Of a stretch of DNA of 64,000 bases, positions 34,596-44,235 are shown one piece after another; the first letter of the stretch is position 1, and each line of letters begins with the position of its first letter. This DNA is from EW11 sp035765635 (GTDB taxonomy: Bacteria; Verrucomicrobiota; Verrucomicrobiia; Opitutales; Opitutaceae). The notes under the pieces were generated by a model. The model did no database searches, had not been told where the DNA came from, and saw nothing but the letters and a program-made list of their open reading frames with translations. The position numbers and the translations under genes are program-made. Location: assembly GCA_035765635.1 (NCBI GenBank), contig DASTWZ010000012.1, positions 1 through 64,000 on the forward strand, in the 5' to 3' direction.

Positions 34596-35209
34596 AGCCT
34601 AGCGCATTTCAGGCGCAGTTGCGGCGTTTGGAGTCGCTCCAAACGTTGATGACGCAGGGAGGTTTGGTCGTTGCAGAAGTGGCGCAATTCGTCGTCAAAG
34701 CGCGTGAGGAGTTGAGCGCCTTCGAGCGCGAGCAGCTTTCGTGTGTGAATGCTCAGCGAACTCTCGTCACGGAAAGAGAGCAGCTCGCCTCGCGCGTTCA
34801 GCAATTGGAGAAATCGCTCGAGCACGCCGAATTGGTGGCGCACGAACAGGAGATTATCATCGGACAATTGCGCAGCGAACTTTCGGCCGAGAAAGCGTTG
34901 CGCGAAGGTCTTATCAACTCCGTGCAAAAAGAGGCCGAAGAGACCGCCGAAAGCAAAGCGCTCACGAAAATTCGAGAGCTGCAAAATGAAGTGGCGCGGG
35001 CGCATTCGGCTGGCGAACGTAAGGCGGAGAAGGCGCGCGAAGCGGCGGCTGCCTTGGTGGGAAATGAGATCGCGTTGTTGAAGGTGCGGATCTCCGCGAT
35101 GGAACAACAACTCGAAGTCGAAAAGGAACGTCGCGTCAGGCTCATGGACGTGGTCAAGGCCCACGATGTTCATGTCGCGGCGAAACGCGTGCCAGAGGTG
35201 GTCACATGA
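34550..35209 (+). CDS. Soluble coiled-coil protein
   Basis: A 219-residue cytoplasmic protein with no membrane segment. From residue 17 on it is nearly all predicted coiled coil (SAFQAQLRRLESLQTLMTQG, ARVQQLEKSLEHAELVAHEQ-like heptads, KVRISAMEQQLEVEKERRVR). It has no catalytic motif. It overlaps the previous gene by 46 bases in another frame and the next by 4, so it is part of a tight three-gene unit. The likely role is to bind the cytoplasmic coiled coil of the preceding membrane protein. No family recognised. Confidence 0.75.
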   Translation: MSESPNHVSHHASGLEPSAFQAQLRRLESLQTLMTQGGLVVAEVAQFVVKAREELSAFEREQLSCVNAQRTLVTEREQLASRVQQLEKSLEHAELVAHEQEIIIGQLRSELSAEKALREGLINSVQKEAEETAESKALTKIRELQNEVARAHSAGERKAEKAREAAAALVGNEIALLKVRISAMEQQLEVEKERRVRLMDVVKAHDVHVAAKRVPEVVT

Positions 35210-35949
35210 ACATGATCTTGAAGATGAGCTTCGCGAGAATCGGTCAGGGCTGCGGAGCAATTTCGAGGCGCTGCCGGAAAAGCCGGTTGATCGTTCCGCT
35301 CGTGCTTTTGTGGTGCGGAGTCGGACTTGTCGCGGAGGCGGAGGAAGCTGCGGTACAACAAACCAGCGTTGCCCAAAGTGCGGGGTCGACTGTGAGTTCC
35401 GAAACCGGAGAGGGCGCAGAAATCACGGAGAAGACAAACGCTCCGGAAAACGCTCCGGAGCCGACCGAGAGGCCTGAGGCCGCCTCGAAGAAAACGCTCA
35501 CGGAGTTCGGCGAAACCTATGTGCTGAATTCGAGCCAGCGTAGTGATGTCCTGAATACAGAGGAGTACATTTTGGCCGGACAGACGCCGGAGAACTGGAG
35601 CCAGGCAATCATCTATCAGCGCATCGCTTTCTCTGCACCAGCGGCTCCCGACTCGCTGGTCGGGAGTATCAAGAAACGCATCGAAGAGGTGTCTCCAGGG
35701 TCGCAACTTCGGCTGGTTTCGCAGGGCAAGAGCGCCTCGATTTTCGCCGTGCACTACGCGAAAACTGCGCAGCAACCGGAGCAGGTAGCAATCGCTCTCG
35801 CCGCAGTAGCGGACCCGAAACGTCCAAATGAACTGCATCTCATCCAGTTCGCCCTGCGCCCCGACCGCCTCGATCTGGCGACGATGGAGCGCCTCGTGAA
35901 GCGCTGGCAGGCGCGTTTTCAATCTCAAGCCGCAAGCCTCAACCGCTGA
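35206..35949 (+). CDS. Exported protein of the secretion-like locus
   Basis: A 247-residue protein with a long basic N-terminus and an export signal or membrane helix (about 27-46, SRLIVPLVLLWCGVGLVAEA). An acidic, low-complexity linker (about 47-100) follows, then a folded domain of about 140 residues (TLTEFGETYVLNSSQRSDVL, QAIIYQRIAFSAPAAPDSL, ASIFAVHYAKTAQQPEQVAI, ELHLIQFALRP). The latter alternates strands and helices, but I know no family for it. It starts 4 bases inside the previous gene and ends the locus. It could be a periplasmic ring or substrate-like component. Confidence 0.7.
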   Translation: MNMILKMSFARIGQGCGAISRRCRKSRLIVPLVLLWCGVGLVAEAEEAAVQQTSVAQSAGSTVSSETGEGAEITEKTNAPENAPEPTERPEAASKKTLTEFGETYVLNSSQRSDVLNTEEYILAGQTPENWSQAIIYQRIAFSAPAAPDSLVGSIKKRIEEVSPGSQLRLVSQGKSASIFAVHYAKTAQQPEQVAIALAAVADPKRPNELHLIQFALRPDRLDLATMERLVKRWQARFQSQAASLNR

Positions 35950-36127
35950 TGTGCAGCCCAACGGAGCGCCGGCCTCGCGATCGATTGGCTATGGCTGGAT
36001 GCCTGCGATCTACTTAGCGCGGTCGTGGATCCCGTTCTGTGGAATTCATGCCCCGGACAAAACGTGTGCGCTGCGATGAACTCGGCGGCTCTTGCGTTTT
36101 GTCGAACTCGCGGCATCGGTCCGCGAC

Positions 36128-37111
36128 ATGCACACCCGAATCTTTGGAAAAACTGGGCGACCCGTCGGCGAAATCGGTCTCGGTACTTGGCAGCTCGGCG
36201 GAAACTGGGGTGACGTTTCCGAATCCGACGCGCTCGCCACGTTGCGGGCGGCAGTGGACCAGGGCGTTAACTTCCTGGATACGGCTGACGTCTATGGCTC
36301 GGGTCGGAGCGAAACCATTATCGGGAAATTTTTCAAGGAAACGAAGGCGCCGCTGTTCATCGCCACGAAACTCGGGCGCTCCGGCACACCCGGATGGCCG
36401 GCCAACTTCACGCGCGATGCCGTGCGTCAACATACCGAAGGATCGTTGAAACGCCTCGGCGTTACCGCGCTCGATTTGACTCAGCTGCATTGCGTGCCGA
36501 CCGAAGTTCTCAAGCGCGGCGAGATGCTCGGCTGGCTCGAAGAACTGAAAAAGGAGGGGAAAATCAAAGCGTATGGGGCGAGCGTTGAATCGATGGACGA
36601 AGCGCTTTGGTGCGTCGAACAGCCGGGCGTTGCAGCGCTTCAAATTATCTTCAACCCGTTCCGGCAAAAACCCATCGAAGCTCTGTTTGCGCGCGCGAAA
36701 ACGAATAACGTCGCGCTGATCGTGCGCCTGCCGCTGGCGAGCGGTTTGTTGGGCGGCCGCATGACGAAGACGACGAAGTTTTCTGCGGACGATCACCGAA
36801 ATTTCAATCGCGACGGTCAGGCCTTCAATGTTGGCGAGACGTTCGCCGGATTACCTTTTGAAAAGGGCGTGGAACTCGCTGAAGCGCTCAAGAACTTCGT
36901 GCCCAAAGGCGAGACTCTCGCGGAATTCGCGATTCGCTGGATCCTGGACTATGAGGCCGTCACCGTCGTAATCCCGGGGGCGCGCAATCCGGAACAAGTG
37001 AGGGCCAACGTCAAGCCGAGCTCGCTTCCACCGCTCGGCAGCGAGGTTCATTCACAGCTCGCCGTTTTTTATCGCGAGAACGTGCGTCCACACATTCGCG
37101 GGCCGTACTGA
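36128..37111 (+). CDS. Aldo/keto reductase
   Basis: A 327-residue NADPH-dependent reductase of the YajO/PhlB-like AKR group, starting MHTRIFGKTGRPVGEIGLGT. The catalytic tetrad is visible: Asp and Tyr in FLDTADVYGSGRSE, Lys in LFIATKLGRSG and His in LTQLHCVP. The C-terminal coenzyme-binding segment shows VTVVIPGARNPEQVRANV. The substrate is unknown. It is monocistronic between the secretion-like locus and the hybrid kinase; an in-frame ATG 12 codons upstream is less consistent with the family start. Confidence 0.92.
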   Translation: MHTRIFGKTGRPVGEIGLGTWQLGGNWGDVSESDALATLRAAVDQGVNFLDTADVYGSGRSETIIGKFFKETKAPLFIATKLGRSGTPGWPANFTRDAVRQHTEGSLKRLGVTALDLTQLHCVPTEVLKRGEMLGWLEELKKEGKIKAYGASVESMDEALWCVEQPGVAALQIIFNPFRQKPIEALFARAKTNNVALIVRLPLASGLLGGRMTKTTKFSADDHRNFNRDGQAFNVGETFAGLPFEKGVELAEALKNFVPKGETLAEFAIRWILDYEAVTVVIPGARNPEQVRANVKPSSLPPLGSEVHSQLAVFYRENVRPHIRGPY

Positions 37112-37342
37112 CGACCCCCGTCCCTCCCGAGCCTTAACCTCGATTCGGAGTCGCGTTTCTAGTCTAACCCGACACCGGGAGCAGACGAGGATGAGCTCCG
37201 GATTCGTGTTTCCACAGTCGGGCGTGGATTCGCACGCCGCTTGAGCGGTAGGACTGCGCCTGTTTACATTGTTTTAACAGGATAACAGCGCCGCGTAGAA
37301 ATCTGCCAGAGCTGCTCTCTTTAGCACGGCGGAAAACGGCCG

Positions 37343-39541
37343 ATGGTGAAAGACCCAGCGATGTCGTTTACTCAGCTCTTTTTCGCCGAATTTTTGCCGC
37401 TCGGTTTTGAACACCACCGATTGCCGCAGGCTTTGATCCCGGTTGACCGTGTGTCCGGCGCGGTGGTGGTCCTTTTGTGCATCGCTGTCTCGGTGGCGCT
37501 ATTCGCGATGTGGCGCTCGCGTCAGCGGCCTTTGAGTCGCCAGCTTGATGAGAGAACACTGGAAACAGAGCGGGCCGCGGAGAAGCTGCGTGAAAGCGAA
37601 GCGAACCTGCGCTTCATGTCAGACGTCATGCCGCAAATCGTCTGGACCGCCCAGCCTGACGGTCAGCTCGACTACTTTAACCAGCGTTGCTTCGACTACA
37701 CCGGCCTCAACTTCGAGTCAGCCAAGGGCGAAGGCTGGGTAACGACGGTACACCCCGAAGACCTCCCGCCAACCCTCGAACGTTGGAAAACGTCCCTCGC
37801 AACCGGAGCGAATTACGAAACTCGCTTTCGTCTGCGCCGTGCGAGCGATGGCATGTACCGCTGGCATCTAGGACGCGCGTATCCACAGCGCAATGACACC
37901 GGCGCGATCACGCGCTGGGTCGGCACCTGCACCGACGTCCACGATCAAATCACCGCGGAGCAGAAGGCGCACGACGCACAGCAGCAGTTGCGCACGATCC
38001 TCTCGAAAGCACCGGTGATCCTCTGGTCGACGGATCGCTCTGGCCAGTACACCGTGTTGGAAGGGCGAGGCGTCAAGGGCCCGGACGAGCAAGTCCGCCC
38101 GCTCTGCTTGCAACGCGCTACGGAGGTCTCGGCCAAGAACAGCACGATCAAACGCAACCTCGAGCGCGCGCTTCGCGGCGAATCCTTTGTCGACGAAGTC
38201 CTGGAATCTTCGCGTTGGTTTGAGACGCACTATGCCCCGCTGCGCGATGCCGAGGGCAATATCATGGGCGTCGTGGGCATCGCTCTCGACATCACCGATC
38301 GAAAAAATGTCGAGCGTCTCGCGATCAGTGCGGAGACTGCGCGGCAAGCTTCGATCCTGAAGTCACAATTTCTGGCCAACATGAGCCATGAGATTCGCAC
38401 GCCGATGAACGGCATCATCGGAATGACCGGCCTCCTCCTCGATACCACTCTCAATGGCGAACAGCGTGAAATGGCGACGGTCGTGCAGAACAGCGCCGAA
38501 ACCCTGCTCACGGTGATCAACGACATTCTCGATTTCTCGAAAATCGAGGCCGGCAAGCTGCGCATTGATCCGCAACCTTTCAGCCTGCGCCGGGTGATCA
38601 GCGATACGCTTGCGCTGCTCGGCCCGCGCCTGCAGCAGAAGCGTCTCGGCCTGGTCAACGACTGCGACGGCGCGCTTCCGCAATTTCTCCTCGGGGACGC
38701 CAGCCGTATCCGCCAAATCCTTACAAACCTCATCGGCAACGCGGTGAAGTTCACCGAGATCGGGGAAGTCGCGGTCAGCACGCGCGTGCTGCGCGATGAA
38801 TCGGAAAAAGTTCACCTGCGTATTGAGGTTGCGGATACAGGCATCGGCATCCCCGACAGCGTGAAGCCCGCGCTATTCGAACCTTTTTCTCAGGCGGACG
38901 GATCGACCACGCGTCGCTTTGGCGGCACCGGTCTTGGTCTGGCCATTTGCCGCCAGCTCGTGGTGTTGATGGATGGAAAAATCGGCTTCGAGAGTGAGCA
39001 AGGCCGCGGCTCGTGCTTCTGGGTCGAACTCGCGCTTCCGCGCGCGCCGCACCCACAGTTGGTTTTCGAGGGAAACAGCTCCGCGACGCCCGTAATGAAT
39101 TCCGTGGCGGCACCGACCGGGTTGACGCTCCTGATGGCCGAAGATGACCGGACCAACGAAATGGTGGGCATAAGGATTTTGAAAAAGCTCGGCTACACCG
39201 TCGAAATTGCGCGCACCGGTAACGAGGTCCTGCGGCATTTGAAGAACCGGACTTACGCTGCGATCCTGATGGATTGCCAGATGCCCGAGCTCGACGGTTT
39301 CGAAACGACCCAGCGCATTCGCGCCGGCAACATCGACGGCGTCGACCCGACGATTCCGATCGTCGCGTTGACCGCTCTGGCGATGCCAAGCGATCGTCAG
39401 CGCTGCTTTGACGCCGGCATGGACGACGTAGTGACAAAGCCAATACACATCGAGAGCTTGCGCGAGAGCCTGGAAAAAATTTGGCGCGGCCGCGGTCTTG
39501 CGACCGGTAACGCCGCTCATGCGGAGCTCGACGTGGCCTGA
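37343..39541 (+). CDS. Hybrid sensor histidine kinase / response regulator with PAS domains
   Basis: A 732-residue sensor. One N-terminal membrane helix (about 33-53, VSGAVVVLLCIAVSVALFAM) leads to a PAS/PAC domain (about 85-205, DVMPQIVWTAQPDGQLDYFN...YRWHLGRAYPQRND), a second PAS-like region (about 220-330, ILWSTDRSGQYTVLEGRG), a HisKA helix with NMSHEIRTPMNGI (His349), an HATPase domain (NAVKFTEIGEV, DTGIGIP, FGGTGLGLAICRQ) and a C-terminal receiver with Asp644 in LMDCQMPELDG. No histidine phosphotransfer domain or output partner is adjacent, so it is an orphan that must relay elsewhere. The signal is unknown. Confidence 0.94.
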   Translation: MVKDPAMSFTQLFFAEFLPLGFEHHRLPQALIPVDRVSGAVVVLLCIAVSVALFAMWRSRQRPLSRQLDERTLETERAAEKLRESEANLRFMSDVMPQIVWTAQPDGQLDYFNQRCFDYTGLNFESAKGEGWVTTVHPEDLPPTLERWKTSLATGANYETRFRLRRASDGMYRWHLGRAYPQRNDTGAITRWVGTCTDVHDQITAEQKAHDAQQQLRTILSKAPVILWSTDRSGQYTVLEGRGVKGPDEQVRPLCLQRATEVSAKNSTIKRNLERALRGESFVDEVLESSRWFETHYAPLRDAEGNIMGVVGIALDITDRKNVERLAISAETARQASILKSQFLANMSHEIRTPMNGIIGMTGLLLDTTLNGEQREMATVVQNSAETLLTVINDILDFSKIEAGKLRIDPQPFSLRRVISDTLALLGPRLQQKRLGLVNDCDGALPQFLLGDASRIRQILTNLIGNAVKFTEIGEVAVSTRVLRDESEKVHLRIEVADTGIGIPDSVKPALFEPFSQADGSTTRRFGGTGLGLAICRQLVVLMDGKIGFESEQGRGSCFWVELALPRAPHPQLVFEGNSSATPVMNSVAAPTGLTLLMAEDDRTNEMVGIRILKKLGYTVEIARTGNEVLRHLKNRTYAAILMDCQMPELDGFETTQRIRAGNIDGVDPTIPIVALTALAMPSDRQRCFDAGMDDVVTKPIHIESLRESLEKIWRGRGLATGNAAHAELDVA

Positions 39542-39598
39542 GGGCGACGGGGCGACACGGGATGCGCAGAACGCTCTGCTTCCGACGCCGAATTCGAA

Positions 39599-41128
39599 TT
39601 AGCGAGTCAGAGAGACAAAAACCGGATCGAGAGAGAGCTGGAGCGAGAGTTCTCCGTTCGAGATCGTGACCGGTAGTGTTTTTCCGAATACATCGGTGGC
39701 CTCGGCGCTTTTTGCGCTGCATGCCCAATGATGCGGGTTGGCCGGTTGATCTTCGCCGCCGAAGGGCTCGCGATATTCCCACGCGACGTAGCCGGTCTTT
39801 TCTCCGTCGCGCTCGACTTTGAAAACGTAGAGCGATGGCTGATCGGGGACGGCGACACGCTCGACGTGGCGAACACCCTGCAATGCGTGCGCCATGCGAG
39901 AAAAGACGTCGGCCGTAAGTGTGCGCTCGCCGATGCTCGTCCCTGCCACTTTGTAGAGTCCGATCTTGCCATACATCAGGCTCATCAAGTCATCGCGACG
40001 GGGGAAAACATTGATCAGATCCCAATAGATCATGGATTTAATTCCCGCGGAGAGTCCGAAGAGATTTCGCATGACCAGGCTTCGCGATTGGATGCGTTGA
40101 AATTTCGCTTCGAGCTCGGGCGAGCAGCCTTGCATGAACATCTGCGTTTGAGGAGCGAGTGTGTTCATCTCGAGATACAATTTCTCGATCTTGTTGATCG
40201 ATTGGTGATCGGCGGTCGGTTGGCCATTGCTGTCTGTCTTGGTCACCGATTGCGACCACGTGCCCATCAGCGGGATGTATTTTCGATTTTCTGGAAACTC
40301 GAAGATGTTGGGACCGCCGTACTCGGTGCAGATCATGGGGCGCTCGTAGCCGTGCGACTTCATTTTTCCGCGAATGTAATCGACGCGCGCGTTGATCGTG
40401 TACGGGTCTCCATAGAGACGGAGGTCGAAGAGATCGAACGCGTCTTTCGCCTCGCGCAGGACATAATCGAAGAACTCGAGACCCGCCTGTTGCTGAGGGA
40501 AGGGTGTGACTTTGCGGCCGTTGATCACCGTGACGTCGGGCGGCACGAAGAGGCCGTCATAGCCGCCGATGATGACGACAGCCTTGGGATCGGCGTCTTT
40601 CACGGCCTTGTGAAACACCTTTGATTGCGCGACGAATTGCTCCTTCGTGCCGGCCCAGAAGATCGGATTGTTCGGCTCGGCATCGTTCTGCCAGAAGCGC
40701 ACGCGTCCGTTGGCGTGTTTCACCATTTCGAAAACAAAATGGTAGTAGTCGTCGAGGTTCTTGGCGGGCGAAGGCGGCAACATCGCGGCCGGCTTTTCCG
40801 CGCCCCATTGCGAGGCGGAGAAGATGGCGACGAGTCCGGCGTCCGGGCTGGGGAGCTGTTTGGTGAACGCGTCGAGCGCGGTCCAATCGAAACGGCCCTT
40901 CTCTGGCTCGAGTTGATTCCAGAACAGATAAACCTTGGTGAAACCGGCGCCGACTTCCTTGAGTTGCGGTGAGTAGTCGACCGCGGGCATGCCGGAATAT
41001 CCGTAGAGAAAAGACCACGCCACGCCGAAGGGTGAGGCGGGCATGGCAGCGGTCGTGGGGTTGGCGAGGGCATTCATGGTGGGAAGGCAAAGTGCGAGCA
41101 AGAGAGTGGAGGACAGGAGCGATTTCAT
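39599..41128 (-). CDS. Secreted glycoside-hydrolase-like protein (clan GH-A TIM barrel)
   Basis: A 509-residue exported protein with a signal peptide (about 1-23, LLSSTLLLALCLPTMNALA). The TIM-barrel part resembles GH39/GH5-type enzymes: WNQLEPEKGRFDWTALD (about 70-86), an acid/base-like Glu151 in QNDAEPNN and a nucleophile-like Glu269 in MICTEYGGP. The NEP-type signature is changed to DAEP, which fits divergent clan GH-A members. A C-terminal beta domain (about 420-509) ends the protein. No substrate can be named. The start overlaps the PadR regulator's stop by 4 bases, so regulator and enzyme are translated together. An in-frame start 25 codons upstream would place the signal peptide inside, so MKSLLSS is chosen. 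Confidence 0.82.
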   Translation of the reverse strand: MKSLLSSTLLLALCLPTMNALANPTTAAMPASPFGVAWSFLYGYSGMPAVDYSPQLKEVGAGFTKVYLFWNQLEPEKGRFDWTALDAFTKQLPSPDAGLVAIFSASQWGAEKPAAMLPPSPAKNLDDYYHFVFEMVKHANGRVRFWQNDAEPNNPIFWAGTKEQFVAQSKVFHKAVKDADPKAVVIIGGYDGLFVPPDVTVINGRKVTPFPQQQAGLEFFDYVLREAKDAFDLFDLRLYGDPYTINARVDYIRGKMKSHGYERPMICTEYGGPNIFEFPENRKYIPLMGTWSQSVTKTDSNGQPTADHQSINKIEKLYLEMNTLAPQTQMFMQGCSPELEAKFQRIQSRSLVMRNLFGLSAGIKSMIYWDLINVFPRRDDLMSLMYGKIGLYKVAGTSIGERTLTADVFSRMAHALQGVRHVERVAVPDQPSLYVFKVERDGEKTGYVAWEYREPFGGEDQPANPHHWACSAKSAEATDVFGKTLPVTISNGELSLQLSLDPVFVSLTR

Positions 41129-41772
41129 TTTTGGCGTTTTTTGGCGCGGCGTTCGTTGGAGGCGGCTTGGCGGAGTTGGCGGAGGATAGCCTCGATATCC
41201 CACCTCAGTCGTTTCGAGCGGATGTCCTCGAGCAGTTGTTGAACCCAGTGCGCTTCTGCCTGGGCGATGGCTCGGGCGTATTCGCGTTCGATCACGAAAA
41301 TACGGCCGATGCTGGCGCTGAGGAGTGCCAGTGTCTGGTCGTGTTCGTCGATCAGTTGCTGCAGTTTCTCCGCGCGCTTTTCGAGGGCGGACACAGCTTC
41401 TTGCGGCGAGAGATAGACAAGGAAGCTGATGGAAGCCGCGAAGGCCGTCGCTTCGGGTTGGAGATTCGAGATAAGCTGTTTGAGCCAGCTATCGAATGCG
41501 ATAAGTCCGGCATCGGTCAGAGCGTAGGAAGTCTTTTCCGGGCGTCGTCCTTCGCGGGAGATTTCCTTTTCGCAAATCAACCCTGCCTCCTCGAGGCGCC
41601 GAATGGCATGGTAGAGCGAACCCTTTTTCAGCCGGAGGAATTCGTCTTTGGCACGAAGGCGGAGCAGCCGCTGGATTTCATAAGGGTGCATCGGCCTCTC
41701 GCGCAGCACGGAGAGGACGGAGAGTTCCCAAAGGCCGAAGTTGTCCGCATCCGCGAGCCGTTTAACGCTCAT
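41125..41772 (-). CDS. PadR-family transcriptional regulator (with C-terminal AphA-like domain)
   Basis: A 215-residue regulator. The N-terminal winged helix (about 10-95) has LSVLSVLRERPMHPYEIQRLL, the typical KKGSLYHAIRRLEEAGLI and TSYALTDAGLIAFDSWL. The C-terminal half (about 100-205) is helical, as in the longer PadR/AphA proteins (QEAVSALEKRAEKLQQLIDEH). PadR proteins usually repress their own operon until a small molecule releases them. The stop overlaps the start of the secreted glycosidase gene by 4 bases, so it likely controls that gene and itself. Confidence 0.9.
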   Translation of the reverse strand: MSVKRLADADNFGLWELSVLSVLRERPMHPYEIQRLLRLRAKDEFLRLKKGSLYHAIRRLEEAGLICEKEISREGRRPEKTSYALTDAGLIAFDSWLKQLISNLQPEATAFAASISFLVYLSPQEAVSALEKRAEKLQQLIDEHDQTLALLSASIGRIFVIEREYARAIAQAEAHWVQQLLEDIRSKRLRWDIEAILRQLRQAASNERRAKKRQK

Positions 41773-42135
41773 ATGAAATAGTTCAGATGAACTACCCCTG
41801 CCGTCAAGAGCGTTTATGGTTGCTGAAGAGTCGAGGCGTTCGTTGCCGAACCGTCAGGATAGGAGGCATCGAGGGCGGCTCGGCAGGGACGCCTCGCCCT
41901 ACCTCGGAGGCGATTCGTTTTGGACATGTCAGACGCAGTCCGAGACTCTGGTTCGATCATTCTGCATTCTTACTTCTTCCTTCATCCTTTGTCTTCCAGA
42001 GGTCTCGCCCTGCCCTCAGGGGCGGGTGGCCGAATCTGGGCCCATTTGCTGGAACGGGCTCCGGGGGTAGGGCGAAGCCTCCAGGCGAGCCGTTCGCGTA
42101 GCCTAGCGCTCATCATGAGCCACGACCGAGGCGAT
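41773..42135. other. 363-base gap with short repeats, no gene
   Basis: Lies between the PadR start and the potA stop. It contains gggacgcctcgccctacc and the inverted word tagggcgaagcctccaggcg, which form an imperfect inverted repeat about 170 bases apart. The right half is GC-rich and ends with a Leu/Arg-rich frame of no recognisable character. The PadR promoter/operator should be in the left end (41773-41830), where tttcatatgaaa-like palindromic sequence (catatgaaatagttcagatg) is found. Confidence 0.5.
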
Positions 42136-43308
42136 TCAGGGTTCCCGCAAAAAGACCAGGTCCCGCGGAGCGCAGGTGCAGGTTACGCGTGCGCCGACTT
42201 TGGTTGGGGCGCGGACATTTTCTCCGGCGATGATGATGAGCGTCTCGCCGAAATCGGTGCGAACAACCAAACGCTGGTTCGCGCCGAGAAAGACGCGGTC
42301 AATGATTTCGCCGACGAAAGAATTCGCCGGTATCGCGCCGCGTTCTTCCGGCAAATTCGTCGCCCCCACCCTTTCTTCTGCGGCGGCGGAACCGACTGCA
42401 CTGATCCGGATTCGCTCCGGGCGAAGAGACAGCTGCCGCACCGTGCCACCTTGGAGGGCAGAATTGGCGGTCGGATTTCGCGTCCCAAATGAGCTTTGCG
42501 CACTCTCGGTCTCGACCTGCCAAACGGCACTCGGTCCGACGCGCACGCTGGCCTGGCCGCCCGCAACGCGCTCGATCGTGCCGGAGAGGATATTCGCCTC
42601 TCCGAGGAACTCCGCGACGAAGGCCGTCCGTGGACGATAATACACCTCCTCGCATGTACCCAGTTGTTCAATACGGCCGGCCTTCATGACGGCGATGCGA
42701 TCGCTCAAGGCGAGGGCTTCCTCCTGATCGTGCGTCACCAAAATTGTGGTCAACCCGAGTTGTCGCTGGAGACGCTTGAGCTCGAGCTGCATTCCGCGGC
42801 GCAGTTTTGCATCCAGAGCGGAGAGCGGTTCGTCGAGCAAGAGCACGCGCGGCTCGGGCACGATGGCGCGAGCCAGGGCGACGCGCTGGCGTTGTCCGCC
42901 AGAAAGCTCATTAGGGAAACGCGACTCCAGGCCTTGCAGTGCGACGAGGTCGATGGCGCGAGCGACGCGCGGCGCAAGCTCGCTGGCGGACAGGCCCTGC
43001 ATCTTCAGGCCGAAGGCGATATTGTCGCGCACGGTGAGATGCGGAAAGAGCGCATAGCTCTGGAAGACCTGATTGATATCGCGGCGGTGCGGCGGAAGTG
43101 GTGTCACATCGCGCCCGCTGATTCGAATCGCGCCGCTCGTAGGCTGTTCGAAACCGGAGAGAAGCCGCAGCAGCGTGGTTTTTCCGCAACCGGAGGGGCC
43201 CAGCAGCGTGAGCATTTCACCGGCGCGAACCGTGAGCGAAACACCGTCGACGGCAGTGACTGCGCCGAAGGTTTTCCTGAGCGACACGAGTTCGATCGAG
43301 TCGCTCAT
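42136..43308 (-). CDS. potA: Polyamine ABC transporter ATP-binding protein PotA
   Basis: A 390-residue ABC ATPase that drives spermidine/putrescine import. Walker A is LLGPSGCGKTTLLRLLSG (about 35-52), the Q-loop INQVFQSYALFPHL, the signature ELSGGQRQRVALARAI, Walker B VLLLDEPLSALDAKLR, and the H-loop TILVTHDQEEALAL. A TOBE-like C-terminal domain (about 250-390) carries the regulatory part. The frame is open far upstream, through the permease gene in another reading frame, but MSDSIELVSLRKTFG is the family start and overlaps the potB stop by 4 bases. Operon order on the minus strand is potC-potD-potB-potA. Confidence 0.93.
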   Translation of the reverse strand: MSDSIELVSLRKTFGAVTAVDGVSLTVRAGEMLTLLGPSGCGKTTLLRLLSGFEQPTSGAIRISGRDVTPLPPHRRDINQVFQSYALFPHLTVRDNIAFGLKMQGLSASELAPRVARAIDLVALQGLESRFPNELSGGQRQRVALARAIVPEPRVLLLDEPLSALDAKLRRGMQLELKRLQRQLGLTTILVTHDQEEALALSDRIAVMKAGRIEQLGTCEEVYYRPRTAFVAEFLGEANILSGTIERVAGGQASVRVGPSAVWQVETESAQSSFGTRNPTANSALQGGTVRQLSLRPERIRISAVGSAAAEERVGATNLPEERGAIPANSFVGEIIDRVFLGANQRLVVRTDFGETLIIIAGENVRAPTKVGARVTCTCAPRDLVFLREP

Positions 43309-44195
43309 GCGTCGCCTTTTCGTTCCCAGCGCCGCGGACGTTGTAGTGCCGCATAGGATACAGCGAAAAGCAGCGTGAAAACGACGCCGAGCGCGGCGCC
43401 GAAAGGCCAGTTTCTCGCCTGCAGAAACTGATTTTGAATAACGTTGCCGATGAGAGGCACCTGCGCGCCGCCGAGCAGATCCGTGACGGCGAACATGCCG
43501 ATCGTCGGGACGAACACGAGCATCGTGCCCGCGGCGACGCCGGGCCAGGTCAGCGGGATGATAACGGTGGAAAACACGCGCAGCGGACCCGCCCCCAGGT
43601 CGTGCGCCGCCTCGATCAGGTCTGTCTCGAGTTTCTCCGCGCTGGCGAAAATCGGAAGAATCATGAACGGGAGAAACGTGTAGATTAGACCGATCAACAC
43701 CGCGGTCGGAGTATAAAGCCAATCGATCGGAGCGGAGATCAAATGGACCGATTTCAGCACGCTGTTCAGCAGGCCTTCGCTCTTCAGAATTTGAATCCAG
43801 GCGTAGGTGCGAATGAGGAAGCTCGTCCAGAACGGAATCATCACGAGGACCAGCAACCAATCCCGCCATGGTTTTTCGCGGCGAGCCATGTAGTAAGCCG
43901 TTGGATACGCGAGAACCAGGCAGCCCAGGGTCGTGGCCGCGGCGTAGCCGATGGAGCGTCCGAGAATCAGCAGATAGCGCGGTTCGAAAACGCGGACGTA
44001 GTTTTCCCAGGAAAATGCGAAGACGATGCGCCCGAGATCATCCCGTTGGCAAAAGCTGTAGACCAGCAGAATGCCGAGTGGCGCGACGGCAAAAAGCACG
44101 AGCCACGCAATCATCGGCGCCAGGCACAACCACGCCCGCCACGTCGGGCGGCGAGCACCGGCAGAGGCAGCGGTGACGGGCAGCGTGGCTTGCAT
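43305..44195 (-). CDS. potB: Polyamine ABC transporter permease PotB
   Basis: A 296-residue inner-membrane permease with six predicted helices (for example LCLAPMIAWLVLFAVAPLGI, TTLGCLVLAYPTAYYMA, IPFWTSFLIRTYAW). The EAA loop that docks on PotA reads EAAHDLGAGPLRVFSTVIIP near residue 198. It starts 40 bases after the potD stop and its stop overlaps the potA start. Together with PotC it forms the heterodimeric channel. Confidence 0.93.
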   Translation of the reverse strand: MQATLPVTAASAGARRPTWRAWLCLAPMIAWLVLFAVAPLGILLVYSFCQRDDLGRIVFAFSWENYVRVFEPRYLLILGRSIGYAAATTLGCLVLAYPTAYYMARREKPWRDWLLVLVMIPFWTSFLIRTYAWIQILKSEGLLNSVLKSVHLISAPIDWLYTPTAVLIGLIYTFLPFMILPIFASAEKLETDLIEAAHDLGAGPLRVFSTVIIPLTWPGVAAGTMLVFVPTIGMFAVTDLLGGAQVPLIGNVIQNQFLQARNWPFGAALGVVFTLLFAVSYAALQRPRRWERKGDA

Positions 44196-44235
44196 GAGTC
44201 GAGATCGGCAAACGGGCGCGGGCAGAGAAAGCTGC

